Made by a program: the position numbers and the translations under genes. From Lacisediminihabitans sp040549525 (GTDB taxonomy: Bacteria; Actinomycetota; Actinomycetes; Actinomycetales; Microbacteriaceae), in the NCBI RefSeq assembly GCF_040549525.1, contig NZ_JBEPTM010000004.1:62001-126000 (forward strand): DNA of 64,000 bases, in the 5' to 3' direction. This document shows, piece after piece, positions 41,223 through 49,943 of the stretch (positions are counted from its first letter, which is position 1; every line of letters begins with the position of its first letter). The notes below the pieces were generated by a model, which was given only the letters and a program-made list of their open reading frames with translations, made no database searches and was not told the DNA's origin.

Positions 41223-42304
41223 TGGCCCACCAGTGGCGCGGAGTCCTCCGCGAGTACGCAGACCGTCTGAACATTTCGGACGCCACTCCGATCGTCACGC
41301 TCGGCGAGGGCGGCACTCCGCTCATCCCGGCTCCCGCCCTGTCGGCTCGCACCGGCGCCAACGTGTGGGTCAAGTACGAGGGCATGAACCCCACCGGGTC
41401 GTTCAAGGACCGCGGCATGACGATGGCCGTCTCGAAGGCCGTCGAGGCCGGCGCCAAGGCCGTCATCTGCGCCTCAACGGGCAATACCTCCGCCTCAGCG
41501 GCCGCCTACGCGACCCACGCGGGGATCAAGGCCGCCGTGCTCGTGCCGGAGGGCAAGATCGCGATGGGCAAGCTCGCCCAGGCGGTCGCCCACAATGCCG
41601 AGCTGCTGCAGATCCGCGGCAACTTCGACGACTGTCTCGACATCGCGCGCGACCTCGCCGCCAACTACCCCGTCCACCTTGTCAATTCGGTGAACAACGA
41701 CCGCATCGAGGGCCAGAAGACCGCGGCCTTCGAGGTCGTGGAGGTGCTCGGTGACGCGCCCGACATCCACATCGTGCCCGTCGGCAACGCCGGCAACTAC
41801 ACCGCGTATTCCCGGGGCTACGGCGAATCCCTCGCCCGCGGCGACTCGACGAAGCATCCACGCATGTTCGGCTTCCAGGCCTCGGGTAGCGCTCCGATCG
41901 TTCTCGGCAAGATCGTCAAGAATCCCGACACCATCGCCAGCGCGATCCGCATCGGCAACCCGGCGTCCTGGGAGCTTGCGCTCACCGCGCGAGAGCTGAC
42001 CAACGGATACTTCGGAGCGATCTCCGACACGCACATCCTCGAGGCGTATCGCATCCTCTCTGCCGAGGTCGGCATCTTCGTGGAGCCGGCCTCGGCGATC
42101 AGCGTCGCAGGCCTGCTGGAGCGCGCCGCGGCTGGAGAGATCCCCAAGGGATCCACGGTCGTGCTCACCGTCACCGGCCACGGACTCAAGGACCCGCAGT
42201 GGGCTCTCAAGACCGCTGACGGATCGGATGTCACCCCCACGGTCGTCGCGAACGACACCGACGAGGTGGCCGGCGTGCTCGGTCTCGCCAAAGTCAGCGT
42301 GTGA
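41222..42304 (+). CDS. thrC: Threonine synthase
   Basis: 360 residues, the short actinobacterial type. PLP Lys62 in NPTGSFKDRGM, ASTGNTSASAAAYA loop and glycine-rich PVGNAGN phosphate loop. It converts O-phosphohomoserine to threonine. Starts on the last base of the hom stop and ends in a GTGA overlap with thrB. Confidence 0.97.
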   Translation: MAHQWRGVLREYADRLNISDATPIVTLGEGGTPLIPAPALSARTGANVWVKYEGMNPTGSFKDRGMTMAVSKAVEAGAKAVICASTGNTSASAAAYATHAGIKAAVLVPEGKIAMGKLAQAVAHNAELLQIRGNFDDCLDIARDLAANYPVHLVNSVNNDRIEGQKTAAFEVVEVLGDAPDIHIVPVGNAGNYTAYSRGYGESLARGDSTKHPRMFGFQASGSAPIVLGKIVKNPDTIASAIRIGNPASWELALTARELTNGYFGAISDTHILEAYRILSAEVGIFVEPASAISVAGLLERAAAGEIPKGSTVVLTVTGHGLKDPQWALKTADGSDVTPTVVANDTDEVAGVLGLAKVSV

Positions 42305-43269
42305 ACACAGCCGATTCACCGTCGGCCTCGGTCGAGGAGTTCGCCGGAAGATCGGTGACCGTGCGCGTCCCCGCGACCACGGCCAATCTCGGCCCGGGGT
42401 TCGACACCCTCGGCCTGGCGCTGTCGCTCTACGACGAACTCACCGTCACGGTGCGGGATGCGCCGGGGGCGACGGTGGAGGTCATCGGGGTCGGAGCGGG
42501 CGAGGTGCCCACCGACGAGTCCAACCTCGTGGTGACCGCCATCGCCTATACCTTCGCGGCCTACTCGCAACCGCTGCCGGGCCTCGACCTCGTGGCGCGC
42601 AACAACATCCCGCACGGCCGGGGACTCGGGTCATCCGGGGCCGCGATCGTCTCGGGCATCATGGCGGCTAAGGGCCTGCTCGACGGCATCGTCGACATCG
42701 ACTCCGGCGCCCTGCTCGCCCTCGCGACCGCTCTCGAGGGGCACCCCGACAACGTCGCACCCGCGCTCTTCGGTGGGCTCACCATCGCCTGGACCACGGA
42801 TGCCGGCCCGCAGCACAAGAAGCTCATCGTGCACCGTGGCGTCTCCCCGCTTATCGCGGTGCCGGAGTCGACCATGTCGACCGAGCTCGCCCGAAGCCTG
42901 CGACCGGCCTCGGTGCCCCACGAAGACGCGATCTTCAATGTCTCGCGCTCGGCCCTGCTGATCGCCGCCCTGATCCAGAGTCCCGAATTGCTGCTCGCGG
43001 CCACAGAGGACAAACTGCACCAGAGCTACCGCGCCGCCGCGATGCCGGAGACCGAATCGCTCATTCTCGAACTCCGCTCCCACGGGCTTCCGGCCGTGGT
43101 CTCTGGAGCCGGTCCGTCGATCCTCGTGCTGTGCAGCGACCCCGCCCAGCGGCTCGTCGCCGCCGAGCTGATCGCCGCACGATCCGGCTCGCCGTGGCAG
43201 TCGCTCCTGCTGGCCGTCGACTTCAAAGGTGCTACAGTGACATTGCATCCGGTAGAAAATTCGGGTTAA
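42301..43269 (+). CDS. thrB: Homoserine kinase
   Basis: 322 residues, GHMP kinase: motif 1 VRVPATTANLGPGFD, ATP-binding PHGRGLGSSGAAI and motif 3 LPAVVSGAGPSILVL. It phosphorylates homoserine for thrC. GTG start. Last gene of the argS-thrB chain; 198 bases separate it from rho. Confidence 0.97.
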   Translation: MNTADSPSASVEEFAGRSVTVRVPATTANLGPGFDTLGLALSLYDELTVTVRDAPGATVEVIGVGAGEVPTDESNLVVTAIAYTFAAYSQPLPGLDLVARNNIPHGRGLGSSGAAIVSGIMAAKGLLDGIVDIDSGALLALATALEGHPDNVAPALFGGLTIAWTTDAGPQHKKLIVHRGVSPLIAVPESTMSTELARSLRPASVPHEDAIFNVSRSALLIAALIQSPELLLAATEDKLHQSYRAAAMPETESLILELRSHGLPAVVSGAGPSILVLCSDPAQRLVAAELIAARSGSPWQSLLLAVDFKGATVTLHPVENSG

Positions 43270-43467
43270 CCGAAACCCCCGGACAGCACGCTCATCAGAC
43301 AACACATTCACAGGCGCTAGCTTCGTTATTTACCAGTGCTTTCCCGCGCAGTTGCGAACATTCGCACAGGCGCTACCCGAAGCGAAAGCGCCGAACGTCA
43401 AACCCTCCCGCAAGGCTCAGTCGCACCTGTCAGGTGCGGACCTTGTTCGGGGAAAGGAACCCTCTTA

Positions 43468-45684
43468 GTGACTGACCTCACTGTCCGTGCCTCAGGTACA
43501 GACTCCATCGCCCTCGCCAAACTCCGCCTTCCCGAGCTCCAGGCTCTCGCGGCCGAGCTCGGCCTCAGTGGATCGTCCAAACTTCGTAAAGGAGAACTCG
43601 TGGATGCCATCTCCCAGATCCAGAACAACACCGCACGCCCCGTCGCTTCGGAGCCGGTCGCTGACGCGCCGGTAGGTGACGCCGTGGTCACCGACGCGCC
43701 GGTGGCCGATGCGCCTGTCGCCAAGAAGCGGGCGTCGCGCCGCGCCAGCACCTCGATTGTGGATGCTGCCGCCGCCGAAGCGCCCGTCATCGAGTCGACA
43801 CAGCGCGAGCCGCGCCGTGCGTCTGCGGCCCGTTCCGCCGGGAAGGCGGAGCCGAAGTCGGTCACCCGCCACGTGAACCGCGCGGAAAGCGGTCTCGACC
43901 GCATCCCCGGCCAGGAGGCCGAGCGCATCGCGCTGGCCGACGCTGCTCTTTCTGCCGGTCTCGACCGCATCCCCGGCCAGGAGGCCGAGCGGGCCGCCGT
44001 CGCGGACTCGCAGCAGACCGATGGCCTCGATCGCATCCCCGGCCAGGAGGCCGAAGCGGAGGCGCAGGCCGATGACGCCCAGCCCACCCGCAACTCGCGC
44101 AACCGCAACCGCAACCGCGGCGGAGATCGTCAGCAGGGCGACCGTCAGCAGGGCGATGCCTCGGCCCAAGGCCAGAACGGCCAGGCTGCCCAGAACAACC
44201 AGAACAATCAGAACAACCAGAACAACCAGAACAACCAGAACAACCAGAACAACCAGAACGGTGAGCAGTCCGATGGGCAGCGCGCCAATGGTCGCAATGC
44301 GAACAACCGCAACCAGCAGAACAACCAGGGTGGTGGCCAGCAGAACGGCAACTCCCGCCAGCAGGGCAACGACCGCCAGCAGCAGAACAACAACGACCGC
44401 AACGGCAACAACGACCGCAACCAGCAGCAGCTGCTCGAGGATGATGACCGCGGCGGCCGCAACCGCTACCGTGACCGCAAGCGCCGCGGCGCAGGCGGCA
44501 ACGACGACTTCGAGCCCGAGATCACCGAGGATGACGTGCTCATCCCGGTCGCCGGCATCCTCGACGTGCTCGACAACTACGCCTTCGTGCGCACGAGCGG
44601 CTACCTTCCGGGCAACAACGACGTCTATGTCTCCCTCGGCCAGGTGAAGAAGTACAACCTGCGCAAGGGCGACGCCGTGGTCGGAGCCATCCGCCAGCCG
44701 CGCGAGAACGACAACTCCGGTCGCCAGAAGTACAACGCGATCGTGAAGATCGACTCGATCAACGGACTGCCCATCGAGCAGGCCGCCGACCGTGTCGAGT
44801 TCGGCAAGCTGACCCCGCTCTACCCCTCGGAGCGCCTGCGCCTCGAGACCGAGTCGGGCAAGCTCACCACTCGCATCATCGACCTCGTGTCGCCGATCGG
44901 CAAGGGTCAGCGCGGCCTCATCGTCTCGCCGCCGAAGGCCGGCAAGACGCTCGTGCTCCAGGCCATCGCCAACGCCATCGCCAAGAACAACCCCGAGGTG
45001 CACCTCATGGTCGTGCTGGTCGACGAGCGTCCGGAAGAGGTCACCGACATGCAGCGCACGGTCAAGGGTGAGGTCATCGCCTCCACCTTCGACCGCCCGG
45101 CAGAGGACCACACCACGGTCGCCGAACTCGCCATCGAGCGTGCCAAGCGTCTCGTCGAGCTCGGCCACGACGTCGTCGTGCTGCTCGACTCGATCACCCG
45201 CCTCGGCCGCGCCTACAACCTGGCCGCTCCGGCCTCCGGGCGCATCCTGTCCGGTGGTGTCGACTCCTCGGCTCTCTACCCGCCGAAGCGTTTCTTCGGT
45301 GCCGCTCGCAACATCGAGGACGGCGGATCGCTCACGATCCTCGCCACCGCGCTCGTCGAGACCGGATCCAAGATGGACGAGGTGATCTTCGAGGAGTTCA
45401 AGGGCACCGGCAACATGGAATTGCGCCTCTCACGTCAGCTCGCTGACAAGCGCATCTTCCCGGCCGTCGATGTCAACGCGTCGGGCACTCGCCGCGAGGA
45501 GATGCTCATGGGCGTCGACGAGACGAAGATCAACTGGAAGCTCCGTCGCGCACTGGCGGGACTCGAGACCCAGCAGGCCCTCGAGCTCGTACTCACGCAG
45601 CTGAAGGACACGTCGTCCAACGTCGAGTTCCTCATGAAGATCCAGAAGTCGCTTCCGGGCGCATCCGGGTCGAAAGAGGACTAA
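43468..45684 (+). CDS. rho: Transcription termination factor Rho with N/Q-rich insertion
   Basis: 738 residues, against about 420 in E. coli. Rho N-terminal helical domain (about 5-55), then a low-complexity insertion to about 355: three 22-residue repeats starting GLDRIPGQEAE at 142, 164 and 186, an Arg/Asn/Gln-rich stretch, and seven NNQ units (44194-44256). The RNA-binding OB fold and RecA-type ATPase follow (Walker A in PPKAGKT, Q loop, R loop RRAL). GTG 43468 has GGGGAAAGGA upstream. Polar insertions in Rho are typical of Actinomycetota; the N/Q block is prion-like. Confidence 0.96.
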   Translation: MTDLTVRASGTDSIALAKLRLPELQALAAELGLSGSSKLRKGELVDAISQIQNNTARPVASEPVADAPVGDAVVTDAPVADAPVAKKRASRRASTSIVDAAAAEAPVIESTQREPRRASAARSAGKAEPKSVTRHVNRAESGLDRIPGQEAERIALADAALSAGLDRIPGQEAERAAVADSQQTDGLDRIPGQEAEAEAQADDAQPTRNSRNRNRNRGGDRQQGDRQQGDASAQGQNGQAAQNNQNNQNNQNNQNNQNNQNNQNGEQSDGQRANGRNANNRNQQNNQGGGQQNGNSRQQGNDRQQQNNNDRNGNNDRNQQQLLEDDDRGGRNRYRDRKRRGAGGNDDFEPEITEDDVLIPVAGILDVLDNYAFVRTSGYLPGNNDVYVSLGQVKKYNLRKGDAVVGAIRQPRENDNSGRQKYNAIVKIDSINGLPIEQAADRVEFGKLTPLYPSERLRLETESGKLTTRIIDLVSPIGKGQRGLIVSPPKAGKTLVLQAIANAIAKNNPEVHLMVVLVDERPEEVTDMQRTVKGEVIASTFDRPAEDHTTVAELAIERAKRLVELGHDVVVLLDSITRLGRAYNLAAPASGRILSGGVDSSALYPPKRFFGAARNIEDGGSLTILATALVETGSKMDEVIFEEFKGTGNMELRLSRQLADKRIFPAVDVNASGTRREEMLMGVDETKINWKLRRALAGLETQQALELVLTQLKDTSSNVEFLMKIQKSLPGASGSKED

Positions 45685-45689
45685 TCCCG

Positions 45690-46787
45690 ATGGCAGACTC
45701 TGGCGTGTTCGAGTCGGTGAAGACCCTCTTGGTCGAGCATGCGGACCTTCAGGAACAACTTGCCGACCCCGAACTCCACTCCAACCCGGCCAAGTCGAAG
45801 AAGGTCAATCGGCGCTACGCCGAGCTCAGCCGCATCGTCGACGCCTACAACCGGTGGATGGCGCTCACTGACGACTTCGAGGCTGCGACCGAGATGGCGG
45901 CGGACGACGAATCCTTCGCTGAGGAGCTTCCGAACATCAAGTCGGAGCTCGACGTGATGGAGGAGCGCCTGCGCCGACTGCTCATTCCGCGGGACCCCAA
46001 CGATGGTCGTGACGTGATCATGGAGATCAAGATGGGGGAGGGCGGAGCAGAGTCCGCGCTCTTCGCCGGCGATCTCCTGCGCATGTACCTGCACTATGCG
46101 GAGTCCAAGAAGTGGAAGACCGAGATCATCGAGCAGACCTCGAGCGACCTCGGCGGCATCAAGGACGTGCAGCTCGCCATCAAGGGCAACTCGACCGACC
46201 CTGCAGAGGGCGTCTGGGCGCACCTCAAGTACGAGGGCGGGGTGCACCGCGTGCAGCGCGTGCCGGCCACCGAGTCGCAGGGACGCATCCACACCTCTGC
46301 GGCGGGCGTGCTCGTCTTCCCCGAGGTTGACGAGCCCGAAGAGGTGGAGATCAGCCAGAACGATCTCAAGATCGACGTCTATCGCTCGAGCGGACCGGGC
46401 GGTCAGTCGGTGAACACCACCGACTCCGCCGTGCGCATCACCCACCTTCCCACCGGCATCGTCGTGGCCATGCAGAACGAGAAATCGCAGCTGCAGAACC
46501 GTGAGGCGGGCATGCGCGTGCTTCGGGCCCGCGTGCTCGCACGTCAGCAGGAGGAGATCGACGCCGCGGCTTCGGTCGTGCGCAAGAGCCAGATCCGCAC
46601 GATGGACCGGTCAGAGCGCATCCGCACCTACAACTTTCCCGAGAACCGCATCGCCGACCACCGTACGGGCTACAAGGCCTACAACCTCGATGCCGTGATG
46701 AACGGTGCTCTCGAGCCCGTCATCCAGAGCGATATCGAAGCGGATGAAGAGTCGCGTCTCGAGGCCCTGGCCGGAGATGCGGACTAG
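45690..46787 (+). CDS. prfA: Peptide chain release factor 1
   Basis: 365 residues. Codon-recognition motif PAT (RVPATESQGRIHTS; classical PxT) and the peptidyl-hydrolysis GGQ in SSGPGGQSVNTTDSA. It reads UAA/UAG. It starts 5 bases after rho and is followed after 19 bases by prmC, which methylates the GGQ glutamine. Confidence 0.96.
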   Translation: MADSGVFESVKTLLVEHADLQEQLADPELHSNPAKSKKVNRRYAELSRIVDAYNRWMALTDDFEAATEMAADDESFAEELPNIKSELDVMEERLRRLLIPRDPNDGRDVIMEIKMGEGGAESALFAGDLLRMYLHYAESKKWKTEIIEQTSSDLGGIKDVQLAIKGNSTDPAEGVWAHLKYEGGVHRVQRVPATESQGRIHTSAAGVLVFPEVDEPEEVEISQNDLKIDVYRSSGPGGQSVNTTDSAVRITHLPTGIVVAMQNEKSQLQNREAGMRVLRARVLARQQEEIDAAASVVRKSQIRTMDRSERIRTYNFPENRIADHRTGYKAYNLDAVMNGALEPVIQSDIEADEESRLEALAGDAD

Positions 46788-46806
46788 TCTCGCCCCGCCG
46801 CGCGCC

Positions 46807-47679
46807 ATGACCACTCCGGAAGTCCCCACAGTCTCGACGACGCTCCTCCGCGCCGTCGAACTGCTCACTCGGGCTGGAGTTCCCTCTCCCGACGTCGATG
46901 CCGAGTTGTTGCTCGGTTTCGTGCTCGGGATGAGTCGCGGCGAGGTGCAGGCGAAGGCCATCACCGGCACGGCCATCTCGGTCGCGGATGCGGCGACGAT
47001 CGCCGCCCTCGTGGAGCGTCGATCGGCTCGAGAACCGCTGCAGCACATCACCGGCAGGGCGCCGTTCCGGTCGCTCGAGCTCGCGGTCGGGCCCGGCGTG
47101 TTCGTGCCGCGGCCCGAGACCGAGCAGGTGGCGCAGTTTGCCATCGATGCTTTGCGCGCGGCGGCCACTCCAGAGCCGATCGGTATCGACCTCGGCACCG
47201 GCAGTGGCGCGATCGCGCTTGCTCTCGCCACCGAGGTGCCCCACGCCCGGGTCTACGGCGTGGAGAATTCACCCGAGGCATTCATCTGGACGCGGCAGAA
47301 CTTCCGCGAGAGCGGCGCAGGGAACGCTCGCGCTGTGTTCGTTGACCTCGTCGCGGCCCTGCCAGAGCTCGATGGCACCGTCTCGGTGGTCATCTCGAAT
47401 CCTCCCTACATCCCCCTCGGCGCGATCCCGCGCGACCCGGAGGTGCGGCTCTTCGATCCCGGGCACGCGCTCTACGGCGGTGAGGACGGGCTGGATGTCG
47501 TGCGTCAGGTCTCACACACCGCCCGGCGCCTGCTGCACCAGGGCGGCACCCTCGTGCTGGAGCACGGTGAGCTTCAGGCGGCCGCGATTTCGGGCATCCT
47601 CGCCGCCGACGGCTGGCGTGCGATCGCCTCGCACCCGGACTTCCTCGGGCGGGACCGCTCGACGACCGCCCTGCGCTGA
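46807..47679 (+). CDS. prmC: Release factor glutamine methyltransferase
   Basis: 290 residues. N-terminal five-helix RF-binding domain, SAM-binding motif IGIDLGTGSGAIALALA and catalytic ISNPPYIP. It methylates the GGQ glutamine of release factors. ATG 46807 fits the family N-terminus; the upstream in-frame ATG lies inside prfA. Followed by a REP-like hairpin. Confidence 0.95.
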   Translation: MTTPEVPTVSTTLLRAVELLTRAGVPSPDVDAELLLGFVLGMSRGEVQAKAITGTAISVADAATIAALVERRSAREPLQHITGRAPFRSLELAVGPGVFVPRPETEQVAQFAIDALRAAATPEPIGIDLGTGSGAIALALATEVPHARVYGVENSPEAFIWTRQNFRESGAGNARAVFVDLVAALPELDGTVSVVISNPPYIPLGAIPRDPEVRLFDPGHALYGGEDGLDVVRQVSHTARRLLHQGGTLVLEHGELQAAAISGILAADGWRAIASHPDFLGRDRSTTALR

Positions 47680-47727
47680 GGACGAGCGCCCGCCGGGGCA
47701 TCCCCTCCCGCGCCGCAACTCCGGCAG

Positions 47728-47800
47728 GGCGGGCCAATGCGGACACTCCGGGCTGGCGCGCCGGCCCGGAGTGTCCGCATTCGCCCGGTTTCGGGCGAAT
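47728..47800. repeat. REP-like palindrome copy B plus adjoining hairpin
   Basis: 47736-47753 and 47764-47781 are perfect 18-bp inverted arms around a GGCGCGCC-containing loop. A second perfect 9-bp hairpin (47779-47800, loop GTTT) shares three bases with it. The first 60 bases match 34256-34315. It lies between the convergent prmC and TPR genes and may also serve as a bidirectional terminator. Confidence 0.8.
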
Positions 47801-47820
47801 GGCGCTCCCAGGCGATGGAG

Positions 47821-48453
47821 CTACTCTTCCGACGCCTCCAGGGCCGCGGTGCACTCCGCGATCGCCTCGGCGGTCCAGGTGCGCTGGTCTTCCGTGCCCA
47901 CAAGATCGGCCCAGCGGGATGCCTCGGTGAAGGACTCGAGCGCCGCGGAGGGGTCGCCGGCCTCAAGCCGATACCAGCCGAGATTGCTGTGCAGCGACAC
48001 GAGCCAGCGGCGAGTGCGTGGATCGGGTGACTCCTCGGCGAGGGACGCGGCTAGAGCGGTCCAGTCCTCTGCGCCGTCCGGGTCGACGATCGCGAGCATG
48101 TGCAGTGCATCCACCCGCAGGAAGCCGAGGTCGGCGCGATGGGCGATCGACGCGGCCTGGCGAAAGAGCCCGGCCGCGGCATCCGGATGCCCGGAGCTGT
48201 TCATGAGGCGACCAGACTCGAGGAGCACCCGCACTCCCACCACCGGAGCCGCGTCATCGAGCTCGATGAGCAGCGCCGCGGCCTCATCGAATCGTCCCTC
48301 GAGGCCGATGGCTCGGGCAAGCTGGGTCGTCAGCTCGGCACGTTCGGTGTCATCCCAGGGGCCGCCCTGCTCCAGTTCGACGCGGAAGCGCGACTCGGAC
48401 TGCGCCGGATCGTCGAACAGCCAGAGTTCGTCGAGCGTCGCCTGTTCGAGCAT
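47821..48453 (-). CDS. Tetratricopeptide-like protein
   Basis: 210 residues, soluble, all helical, with TPR-like pairs (LARAIGLEGRFDEAAALLIE; LHSNLGWYRLEAGDPSAALE). Probably a protein-interaction scaffold. It begins 2 bases after the HAD gene stop and so belongs to the same minus-strand operon inserted between prmC and the threonylcarbamoyl-AMP synthase gene. No specific function known. Confidence 0.8.
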   Translation of the reverse strand: MLEQATLDELWLFDDPAQSESRFRVELEQGGPWDDTERAELTTQLARAIGLEGRFDEAAALLIELDDAAPVVGVRVLLESGRLMNSSGHPDAAAGLFRQAASIAHRADLGFLRVDALHMLAIVDPDGAEDWTALAASLAEESPDPRTRRWLVSLHSNLGWYRLEAGDPSAALESFTEASRWADLVGTEDQRTWTAEAIAECTAALEASEE

Positions 48454-48455
48454 GG

Positions 48456-49070
48456 TCAGTCCTTCCGTGCCTCCGCGAACGCTTCGATCGCGGCGAGAAG
48501 CGAGGGAGCATCGGTGAAATGGTGGGCCGTGATCCCGATGCTCGCAGCCCCGTCGATATTCTCCCGCATGTCGTCGGCGAAGAAGCTGTCTCGGGCGTCG
48601 ATCGAGTAGCGCGCGAGCACGCTCCGGAACACCTCCGGTTCGGGCTTGCGTGCTCCGTAGTCCGAGGAGGTGTAGAGGTGATCGCCGAACACCGAAACGA
48701 GCTCAGGGGCGAGATCGCGCAGGTATTTGCCGGTCAGGGGGCCATTGTTCGTCAGAAGGGTGACCTGCCCCAGCTCGGCCGCCCTCCGCACGGCGGCGAT
48801 CGAATCGCGCCACGGCTCCATCGCGGAACCGCGAATACGCACCCAGTCGGCTTCGGACACCTCGAACCCGATCGCCTCGTTGAACGCGGCAAGGTAGACC
48901 TCCGCTGAGGCGAAACCGCCGGCCTCCGCCGCGATCTCGCCCTCCTCGTGCCACCAGCGTTCCCGCAACTGCTCGAGTGACAGGCCGGTGAGTTCGGTCA
49001 TGCCAGCCATCCGCCGTTGCCAGTCGTAGCCGTACAGCACTTCGTCCATGTCGAAGATGAAGAGCAGCAT
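48456..49070 (-). CDS. HAD-family hydrolase
   Basis: 204 residues. HAD-IA signature: nucleophile Asp7 and Asp9 in FIFDMDEVLY, motif II TLLTNNG, motif III Lys in YGARKPEP and motif IV FFADDMREN. A helical cap lies at residues 15-85. Substrate unknown. ATG 49070 overlaps the stop of a 32-codon gene (TGATG), so translation is coupled. Confidence 0.87.
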   Translation of the reverse strand: MLLFIFDMDEVLYGYDWQRRMAGMTELTGLSLEQLRERWWHEEGEIAAEAGGFASAEVYLAAFNEAIGFEVSEADWVRIRGSAMEPWRDSIAAVRRAAELGQVTLLTNNGPLTGKYLRDLAPELVSVFGDHLYTSSDYGARKPEPEVFRSVLARYSIDARDSFFADDMRENIDGAASIGITAHHFTDAPSLLAAIEAFAEARKD

Positions 49071-49168
49071 CAGGTGTTCCGTCCGGCGAAACGGGAGATG
49101 GCCTGGTCGAGTGCAGCGGTCTGCGGCACGCCATCCACAGCGTCGAAATCGAAGGGATACAGGTCCAC
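49070..49168 (-). CDS. 32-residue coupled small ORF upstream of the HAD gene
   Basis: GTG 49168 preceded by GGAAGGAG at ideal 4-base spacing; 32 codons (VDLYPFDFDAVDGVPQTAAL, then a basic end ISRFAGRNT). Its TGA overlaps the HAD start codon. Either a real small protein or a leader peptide controlling the HAD-TPR operon. Too short for a family call. Confidence 0.55.
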   Translation of the reverse strand: MDLYPFDFDAVDGVPQTAALDQAISRFAGRNT

Positions 49169-49262
49169 AGGGCTCCTTCCGTCACCCGATTGTCTCAGGC
49201 CGCGCTGGGGGTGATGTCAACGCAGAAGCCATCGAACAGCTCGAAGTAGGATGTCTAGCGAT

Positions 49263-49943
49263 ATGGCGACGATCTATAACTGCTCTGAGCAGGACGAACT
49301 TCTCACCGGAATGCGGCTCGCACGGGTCGCCATCGGCCGGGGGGAACTCGTCGTGTTCCCCACCGACACCGTCTACGGCCTCGCCGTCGACGCCTTCAAC
49401 ACCTATGGGGTGCAGCGTCTTCTCGATGCCAAGGGCCGCACCAGGCAGTCGCCCCCGCCGGTGCTGATCCCGGGCATCCCCACCCTCGACGCTCTCGCCG
49501 AGACGGTACCGCCGGAGGTCCGCGCGCTCGTGGCGGAGTTCTGGCCCGGTGGCCTCACGGTGATCCTTCCCGCCAACCCCTCGCTCGACTGGGACCTCGG
49601 CGAGACCGGCGGAACCGTCGCGCTCCGGATGCCGAACAACCGCCTCGCGCTCGAACTGCTGTCGGAGACCGGGCCGCTCGCCGTGTCCTCTGCCAACCTC
49701 ACCGGGGAGATTGCGGCGCGCACCGCCCAGGATGCCGAGCGGATGCTGGGCGACAGCGTCGAGGTCTACCTGGACGGAGGGGAGGTCGGCCTCGACTACG
49801 AAGCGGCCGGACTGGGATCGACGATCGTCGACGCGACCGGCCTGATCGACGGTGGCGTTCTCAAGATCGTCCGCCACGGGGTGATCACCGAGGCCCGGAT
49901 CGAAGCCGTTCTCGAGAAGTTCAGCGCCGAGAACTCGCCGTGA
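49263..49943 (+). CDS. L-threonylcarbamoyladenylate synthase
   Basis: 226 residues from ATG 49263 (MATIYNCSEQDELLTG); an in-frame ATG four codons upstream (49251) is possible. Sua5/YrdC/YciO fold: GELVVFPTDTVYGLAVDAF, KGRTRQSPPPVLI, and a C-terminal AVSSANLTGE. It makes threonylcarbamoyl-AMP for t6A37 of tRNAs. The position between prmC and the WecA-like gene is the usual actinobacterial order. Its stop overlaps the next GTG. Confidence 0.93.
   Translation: MATIYNCSEQDELLTGMRLARVAIGRGELVVFPTDTVYGLAVDAFNTYGVQRLLDAKGRTRQSPPPVLIPGIPTLDALAETVPPEVRALVAEFWPGGLTVILPANPSLDWDLGETGGTVALRMPNNRLALELLSETGPLAVSSANLTGEIAARTAQDAERMLGDSVEVYLDGGEVGLDYEAAGLGSTIVDATGLIDGGVLKIVRHGVITEARIEAVLEKFSAENSP

Noticed and set aside
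44194..44256. CRISPR-like repeat array in rho
   Set aside because: The 9-bp units have no spacers and encode NNQ in frame; it is a coding microsatellite.
43492..45168. 558-codon minus-strand frame over rho
   Set aside because: Low-complexity Val/Leu translation of the N/Q-coding DNA repeats; rho is certain on the plus strand.
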